Below, one piece after another: positions 6,214-11,031 of a stretch of 11,031 nucleotides of DNA. This DNA comes from Bacillota bacterium (GTDB lineage: Bacteria; Bacillota; Clostridia; Lachnospirales; Lachnospiraceae). Position numbers and translations under genes: made by a program. Below the pieces are notes generated by a model. That model did no database searches. It was given only the letters and a program-made list of their open reading frames with translations, and was not told the origin of the DNA. The first letter of the stretch is position 1. Each line of letters starts with the position of its first letter. Location: assembly GCA_023424235.1 (NCBI GenBank), contig JAFAEB010000434.1, positions 1-11,031 of the forward strand. Direction: 5' to 3'.

Positions 6214-9200
6214 CTAACGGTTTAGACTTCTTATATTTTCAATTGGATAATTACTTGTTATTTTCTTACCTGCATTGTAATTCATGAAAACAATTAAAGC
6301 AAATAAAACAAAGAAAATTCCAAAATGTGCCATCCATGGATATAAGTAAAGTGAGTAATTAAAGATATATTTAATTGACTCTACAAATGTTAAACTTAAT
6401 CCATTTAAACTATCAATGGATGTTGCAAAAACAACGATAAAAATAATCACATTAGCTATAAGTAAAGCAGATAGAGCTTGTGCAGTACCTACCATAATAT
6501 AATGTCTATTAAATTTCTCCTTAGTAACACCAATGGCTTGTAATATACCAATACGATTCTGTTCCTGCTCAACCTTTGATATTAATGTATTGTATAGGAT
6601 TATTAACCCGATTAAAGCAGAGGTTATTCCAAGTAATACAATTATGATACTATTATTCAATGCTTCATTCCATAATGCTAGATTGCTTTCACGGTAATTA
6701 TATAATTTAAAATTTAAGCTATTGGCGTATGCTAATAATCTTGAATCTAAAACCGCATATTCATCGCTATTTGTATCTAGATACCATATTGTTCTACCAT
6801 AACGATATGGGTATAAAGAGTTTACCATTTGCCTCATTTGATCTGGAGTTAACCTGAAAAGTCCTAATTTGGAACTTGGATAAACTGCTTCCATACCACT
6901 TATTGATCCAACAATCGTATATGGAGAAGGATTTTCACTAAATGGCCATATTCCTTCATCCTCAAAATAATATATAATTCCACCGACTTTTACTTCTTTT
7001 GTAGTATGGCTGATAACTCTAGCATCATTTACAATTTTCTCATCATCAGAGGATAGATGTAAGGTATCACCAACTTGAATTTCTTGGTCCATCTTGTAGT
7101 AATCCTTATGCGCTTTATTATATGAGAAATGATAGGTTTCACTACGTTCTAATAACCAATTCAAACGATTATCATTATTGGTAGCTGATAATAATTCTTC
7201 TTTGGAATATTTCTTTGTATCATCAATCCGGCTACCTTCTAATGTAAGCGGTACGAAGAGAATCACTTCATTTCCTTTATTGAATTCTTCCTTATTAATT
7301 TCACCTACTGTAACTGCATTCATAAATTCATCATATAAAGGGTCCTCTACATCAATGCCAAATAGACTGGTATAAAAAGCATTTTTGATCCATTCTGGTT
7401 CATCTATTAATGTATCATTATATTCGCTAAAGTGTTTACTTAATAAATTACTTGGTAAGCGTTCCTTAAAACGATTAAGAACTTGGTTCTCATTTATTCC
7501 ATCATACCAAAGGAATAACTGTTTTCCCACCTTGTAGTTCCTTACTTTTGTAACACCATTTATATTATTTAATTCTTGGGTAATAGCATCTATATATTTG
7601 GGCATCTCACCATAAAAGCCTTCCATAGCATAGTCTGGTCTATTTTTAATAACTACTGTATTTATATAATTCTTAAAGGAATAGAACCCTAAGAATAAAG
7701 TTGTTAGTAAAATAGTACTTATAAGTAAGGACAAGCCAAATGCTAATAAGGATTTACCTGCATTTTGCTTAAAATACTGAAGTGATATTGTAAAGAAACT
7801 TTGGCGTTTATAGCTTATATTTTCTTTATGTTTTTTGCTCTTTTTATGTTTTGGTGGTTTTGACATCGTACCTAACAACGGAATTCTAACCGCAAAAATC
7901 ATTGGTACTATCATACCAACAAATAAAGCGATACATCCTAATAAGATTCCTAAAAGTACAAGAGGATAGGAAACACTGAAAATCAAACCACTTCCTTTTG
8001 CTTTATTCAAGATCAAAATGGAAAAATAGGATAAGAGAAAACCAATTGATATTCCAAATAGTAGACCACTACGAAGTAAGTATAAGCCCTCCCAAAGAAT
8101 AATTTTTACGATCTGTCCATTCGTAGCACCAATGGATTTTAGTAATACAATTTTTCTTACTCTTCGTTTCATCTGTGTAATAAATATTTGAAATACTGCA
8201 CACGCCGTCGCAAGAAAAACGACTGCTATAATAGCAATTGTGAATATATACTCTGTTGAACCTTCTAACACAGGATAAGAAAACAGGTTTCTCCTAAAAT
8301 TAGAAGTATCAATTGTAGCTTCTTTGGCATCTTTCGATTCTGTGATGTCTATAATTATTGATGTATCCGTTGCAAATTCAGTGGTTTCTATAACTGTGGG
8401 ATCAATATCAGGATTTATATACACTTCCCAATTTTCTCCATTACTAATAGCATTTAATACTTTTTCATATACCTCTTCTCCAAAGGAACTTATATATTCC
8501 CAAAAATATATATCATCATACTCATCCAGGTAGTTATTTGTGTATACGGTATCATCCTTATATATTTCTTTTAGTTTATCGAAATTATCTAGCGAATTTA
8601 ACTTAAAGAATACATTAGACTTAAAATTATAATCACTTGTCTTAGCAATATTATTATTATAAAAGGCATCAAAAATTTCTTTTGCTGCACCTTCTGTAAT
8701 AAAGGAGTTTGGAGTACTGTGGTCTCCTAAATCCCATTTATCAGAATAAGTATTTAATATCCCACTTACGATAAAATCCTTCTTGATTGTAATCTTTTGG
8801 TATTCTAAAAATCCATTATTTCGAATTGCTTCGGGATCCGACACTTCTCCCATAACATAATAATAAAAATAATCACTAGAGGCTACCAAAGTTATGTCAT
8901 TATATTGCTCAAATGGTGTTTCATGATATTTATTACTATTAAACTCAATGTATTCTTCATCATTCAACTCTTCTAGATAGTAGCTTCTACGATCCAATAT
9001 GTATCTTGATATGTCCTCATCTACCAATACGATATCTAGTACCACCGATATTTTTTGGCCTATATCAAGGTCTAATCCCATATTACTCATTTGATTTAAT
9101 TCAACTACAATTTCATTATCTTTTTCTGGAAAATTTCCTTTATATAAAGATATCCTTCCTAATCTATGTATTTCATCCTGGTAAGTGCCAAGGATTCCTA

Positions 9201-9474
9201 CATTAGATTCCCCTAGTATTGTACTATTGGCATAGGTATCAACCTTTTCCTTCGTTAAAAACTGATTTTTATTTTCCTCGTCAACCTGTAGGTATGCTCC
9301 ATTCCACTCACCGTATAAATCATATCTTTGTTGTGACTTCGTTTCATTTGTACTAGATTGATATATTGTTGCAGTAATTATAAATATAAATGCTAGTGTA
9401 ATTACGACTTTCAGTAACAGGGTATCGCGTTTACGTCCTTTTAATCCACTTCTAGCTATATCCCGTGCCTTCAT
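6214..9474 (-). CDS. Large FtsX/MacB-type ABC transporter permease with two extracellular domains
   Basis: Membrane subunit of an ABC transporter, 1086 residues, made of two FtsX-type halves. Half one has TM1 (about 21-39), an extracellular domain (40-407) and TM2-4 (about 408-432, 462-488, 503-530). A basic cytoplasmic linker (about 537-560, KHKKSKKHK) joins it to half two. That half has TM5 (about 573-597), a second extracellular domain (598-940) and TM6-8 (about 941-965, 993-1018, 1047-1066). Each half carries the cytoplasmic coupling motif after its second TM: LLKSIGAT (444-451) and ILQAIGVT (977-984). Such proteins act by mechanotransmission in lipoprotein handling, peptide resistance or cell-wall hydrolase control; the substrate is unknown here. 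The ATG has GGGAGGG five bases upstream. It follows its ATPase by 28 bp in one operon. No sensor kinase, regulator or peptide gene is adjacent. The extracellular domains are rich in Asp, Glu, Asn and Tyr. Confidence 0.9.
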   Translation of the reverse strand: MKARDIARSGLKGRKRDTLLLKVVITLAFIFIITATIYQSSTNETKSQQRYDLYGEWNGAYLQVDEENKNQFLTKEKVDTYANSTILGESNVGILGTYQDEIHRLGRISLYKGNFPEKDNEIVVELNQMSNMGLDLDIGQKISVVLDIVLVDEDISRYILDRRSYYLEELNDEEYIEFNSNKYHETPFEQYNDITLVASSDYFYYYVMGEVSDPEAIRNNGFLEYQKITIKKDFIVSGILNTYSDKWDLGDHSTPNSFITEGAAKEIFDAFYNNNIAKTSDYNFKSNVFFKLNSLDNFDKLKEIYKDDTVYTNNYLDEYDDIYFWEYISSFGEEVYEKVLNAISNGENWEVYINPDIDPTVIETTEFATDTSIIIDITESKDAKEATIDTSNFRRNLFSYPVLEGSTEYIFTIAIIAVVFLATACAVFQIFITQMKRRVRKIVLLKSIGATNGQIVKIILWEGLYLLRSGLLFGISIGFLLSYFSILILNKAKGSGLIFSVSYPLVLLGILLGCIALFVGMIVPMIFAVRIPLLGTMSKPPKHKKSKKHKENISYKRQSFFTISLQYFKQNAGKSLLAFGLSLLISTILLTTLFLGFYSFKNYINTVVIKNRPDYAMEGFYGEMPKYIDAITQELNNINGVTKVRNYKVGKQLFLWYDGINENQVLNRFKERLPSNLLSKHFSEYNDTLIDEPEWIKNAFYTSLFGIDVEDPLYDEFMNAVTVGEINKEEFNKGNEVILFVPLTLEGSRIDDTKKYSKEELLSATNNDNRLNWLLERSETYHFSYNKAHKDYYKMDQEIQVGDTLHLSSDDEKIVNDARVISHTTKEVKVGGIIYYFEDEGIWPFSENPSPYTIVGSISGMEAVYPSSKLGLFRLTPDQMRQMVNSLYPYRYGRTIWYLDTNSDEYAVLDSRLLAYANSLNFKLYNYRESNLALWNEALNNSIIIVLLGITSALIGLIILYNTLISKVEQEQNRIGILQAIGVTKEKFNRHYIMVGTAQALSALLIANVIIFIVVFATSIDSLNGLSLTFVESIKYIFNYSLYLYPWMAHFGIFFVLFALIVFMNYNAGKKITSNYPIENIRSLNR

Positions 9475-9502
9475 CTAATCCCTCCCTATATGTTTCTTTT
9501 CA

Positions 9503-10192
9503 TTATTCTATATGATTATCAACAATGGAGCTAATTACACCACCTGATATCGTTATAACTCGATCTGCTTTTTTGGCAATGTCCATATCATGAGTAACTA
9601 AAACAATCGTTTGTCCAAATTTTTTCGCAGATTCTTTTAATAAGGTTATAACTTCATGACCTGTTTTTTCATCTAAATTACCTGTAGGTTCATCTGCAAG
9701 AATAATTGCAGGTTTCGATGCAAGAGCTCGAGCAATTGCAACACGCTGTCTTTCACCACCTGATAACTCATCAGGGTAGTAGTTTAATTTTCCTTCAATA
9801 CCTAGAGATTTAACTACTTCATCAAAATGCTTCATATCAACATCTTTACCATCTAAATGTATTGGCATTAAAATATTTTCTACTACGGTATGTTCTGGTA
9901 GCAAATTAAATGATTGAAATACAAATCCGATTCTTCTTCTTCTTAAAATTGCAATCTCTCTATCTTTCAAATCAAACATACTTTGCCCTTCTAAGTAGAT
10001 CTTCCCACCAGTAGGTTTATCAAGTCCACCCAAAATATGTAATAATGTGGATTTTCCAGAACCACTTCTTCCAATAATTACATGAAAAATTCCTTTTTCA
10101 ATTTGTAAATTGGATGGTTTTAGAGCATTAACCTGTAACTCATTTTTTCCATAAATTTTCTCAACATTTACTGCATTTAGTACAATATCCAT
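9503..10192 (-). CDS. ABC transporter ATP-binding protein (LolD/MacB type)
   Basis: Cytoplasmic ATPase that powers the adjacent permease, 229 residues from the preferred start. All nucleotide-binding motifs are present (numbered from that start): Walker A GRSGSGKST (41-49), Q-loop FVFQSFNLLPEHTVVEN (about 90-106), signature LSGGERQRVAIARAL (about 143-157), Walker B IILADEPTGNLD (about 163-174) and the switch His in VTHD (about 199). The sequence has the LolD/MacB-type layout found with FtsX-like permeases. Two ATGs compete: 10192 (MDIVLNAVNVEKIYG) has GGGAGGG three bases upstream and matches the usual family N-terminus, while 10204 adds MGGR and has AAGGAAC six bases upstream. It is the first gene of the operon, behind the promoter at 10232-10260. 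Confidence 0.92.
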   Translation of the reverse strand: MDIVLNAVNVEKIYGKNELQVNALKPSNLQIEKGIFHVIIGRSGSGKSTLLHILGGLDKPTGGKIYLEGQSMFDLKDREIAILRRRRIGFVFQSFNLLPEHTVVENILMPIHLDGKDVDMKHFDEVVKSLGIEGKLNYYPDELSGGERQRVAIARALASKPAIILADEPTGNLDEKTGHEVITLLKESAKKFGQTIVLVTHDMDIAKKADRVITISGGVISSIVDNHIE

Positions 10193-10195
10193 ACG

Positions 10196-10202
10196 CCCTC
10201 CC
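10196..10202 (-). promoter_or_regulatory. Ribosome binding site bearing on the ATPase start
   Basis: GGGAGGG lies three bases before the ATG at 10192 and overlaps the alternative ATG at 10204. The permease gene in the same operon uses the same GGGAGGG. The spacing is a little short, so the 10204 start, served by AAGGAAC at 10211-10217, is not excluded. Confidence 0.55.
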
Positions 10203-10231
10203 ATGCATTTGTTCCTTATTTAGTAATTCAC

Positions 10232-10260
10232 ATTATAAAGTATTAAAGTGCTAAATTCAA
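10232..10260 (-). promoter_or_regulatory. Promoter of the ABC transporter operon
   Basis: TTGAAT (10260-10255) and a perfect TATAAT (10237-10232) are separated by exactly 17 bases on the minus strand. The predicted start near 10225 leaves a short leader of about 20-33 nt before the ATPase start. This is the best promoter match in the window. Confidence 0.8.
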
Positions 10261-10281
10261 TCTTAAAATCATTATTTTAGC

Positions 10282-10389
10282 TGAAAAAATAGACAATTTT
10301 TATTAAGATGTCGATAAAAATAAACTTTTGTAGTATAATCAATGTTTTGTATGAAAAAATCATATTAGTTTGAAAAAATATACAATTAT
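10282..10389. repeat. A-tract direct repeats upstream of the ABC operon promoter
   Basis: TGAAAAAATAGACAATTTT (10282-10300) recurs as TGAAAAAATATACAATTAT (10371-10389), with 17 of 19 positions identical. A third, partial copy TGAAAAAATC starts at 10352. They lie about 20-130 bases upstream of the -35 box. They could be regulator sites or a curved upstream element; chance in AT-rich DNA is also possible. Confidence 0.4.
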
Positions 10390-10403
10390 AGTTCAAAATT
10401 AGC

Positions 10404-10453
10404 AAAAATAAAAAATGCCGCTGGCTAACAAATTAACGTTAACTAGCGACATT
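10404..10453 (-). terminator. Strong rho-independent terminator of ilvE
   Basis: On the minus strand a 16-position stem (10438-10453 with 10414-10429) has one mismatch and two G-U pairs and closes an 8-nt loop. It is followed by TTTTATTTTT (10413-10404), which extends the T residues at the stem end. It starts 16 bases after the ilvE stop codon. Confidence 0.9.
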
Positions 10454-10468
10454 GCTCATGTTGATATT

Positions 10469-11031
10469 TTATTCTACTACTACAGTCCATTTAAAACTAT
10501 CTTCTTTTTCACCTAACTGTATACCTGTTATGGTATCATATAATTTTCTACTATACTCACCAATTCCGCCATCTTTAACAGTCATTACTAACTCACCCCA
10601 ACGAAGTGTTCCAACTGGTGATATAACTGCTGCAGTGCCTGTTCCAAAGACTTCTTCTAAGCTACCGTTCTTATGTGCTTCATAAATTTCTTGTATTGAT
10701 ATCTTTCTTTCTTCAACCGCTAATCCCCACTCCTTACATAAGCAAATTACAGAATCTCTCGTAACACCTGGAAGAATACTACCATTTAGTTCTGGGGTAA
10801 CAATTTTACCATCAATTTTAAAGAATATATTCATAGCTCCTACTTCTTCAATGTATTTACGTTCAACACCATCTAACCATAATACTTGAGAATAGCCTTC
10901 GTCATGAGCTTTTACTTGTGAACGTAGCGAAGCAACATAATTTCCACCTGTTTTTGCTTCACCAATACCACCTTTTACTGCTCTAACATATTCGTCTTCA
11001 ATCCAGATCTTAACTGGATTTAAACCTTCTG
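10469..11031 (-). CDS. ilvE: Branched-chain amino acid aminotransferase, C-terminal part (cut by window edge)
   Basis: A PLP enzyme that makes leucine, isoleucine and valine from their 2-oxo acids with glutamate as amino donor. The frame is open to the right edge; 186 complete codons plus the stop are visible. Reading from the edge, GGIGEAKTGGNYVASLRSQ carries the PLP-binding Lys in the family's KxGGNY motif. Next come YSQVLWLDGVERKYIEEVG and MNIFF, then LPGVTRDSVICL and EVFGTGTAAVISPVG, which bind the cofactor phosphate in fold-IV aminotransferases. The end, KLYDTITGIQLGEKED followed by WTVVVE, matches IlvE of the long BCAT type (about 340-360 residues). The internal ATG at 10834 is inside the conserved core and is not the true start. 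It ends at its own terminator, so it is not co-transcribed with the ABC operon. Confidence 0.95.
   Translation of the reverse strand, partial: EGLNPVKIWIEDEYVRAVKGGIGEAKTGGNYVASLRSQVKAHDEGYSQVLWLDGVERKYIEEVGAMNIFFKIDGKIVTPELNGSILPGVTRDSVICLCKEWGLAVEERKISIQEIYEAHKNGSLEEVFGTGTAAVISPVGTLRWGELVMTVKDGGIGEYSRKLYDTITGIQLGEKEDSFKWTVVVE

Noticed and set aside
7178..9206. Several short plus-strand open frames (7178-7375, 8324-8533, 9006-9206), with similar ones at 1972-2169 and 10452-10685
   Set aside because: All lie antisense to well-supported minus-strand genes (the ABC permease, the sleC-like gene and ilvE) and have no family features.
10311..10339. Plus-strand promoter-like pair TCGATA-17-TATAAT
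   Set aside because: No plus-strand gene follows; the DNA downstream is the ilvE terminator and ilvE itself on the other strand.
10469..10834. IlvE starting at the ATG at 10834
   Set aside because: The same frame stays open to the window edge and encodes the PLP-lysine motif and the conserved core upstream of that ATG, so the gene is cut by the edge and does not start there.

Overview
The window is AT-rich, low-GC Gram-positive DNA. The gene content (SleC-type cortex-lytic enzyme, a DUF3877-like protein, clostridial CarA and IlvE) points to a spore-forming anaerobic member of the Clostridia, most likely Lachnospiraceae. This placement rests on recognising protein families, not on a search. 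It looks like ordinary chromosome: no transposase, phage gene, CRISPR array, tRNA or rRNA is visible. Seven genes are complete and two are cut by the window edges. All but one lie on the minus strand, so transcription mostly runs from high to low coordinates.

From the right edge leftward: the C-terminal half of branched-chain aminotransferase IlvE ends at a strong terminator (10404-10453). Next comes a 277-bp intergenic region with a near-consensus promoter (10232-10260). It drives a two-gene operon for a MacB/LolCDE-type ABC transporter: an ATPase (9503-10192) and a 1086-residue permease with two extracellular domains (6214-9474). A short gap with two hairpins (6138-6199) precedes an MgtC/SapB-family membrane protein (5404-6096).

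The only plus-strand gene (4695-5243) encodes a DUF3877-like protein of unknown function and has its own promoter and terminator. Divergent to it is a PQQ-type aldose/sorbosone dehydrogenase homologue (3383-4483) with no signal peptide, closed by a terminator at 3325-3370. Then follow a membrane-anchored NodB-fold polysaccharide deacetylase (2358-3236) and, 72 bp downstream, a SleC-like spore cortex-lytic enzyme (1011-2285) with a terminator at 951-982. These two form a plausible peptidoglycan or spore-cortex unit. A gene-free stretch of about 490 bp follows, holding two candidate promoters for carA. The N-terminal 173 codons of carA occupy the left edge.

Two starts were moved inward to ATGs with well-placed Shine-Dalgarno sequences (the deacetylase and the dehydrogenase), and the ATPase start is ambiguous between two ATGs. 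I do not see a coherent undescribed multi-gene system here. The points most worth a second look are the structured gap upstream of mgtC, the cytoplasmic-looking PQQ-dehydrogenase homologue, the SleC/deacetylase pairing and the DUF3877 single-gene unit.
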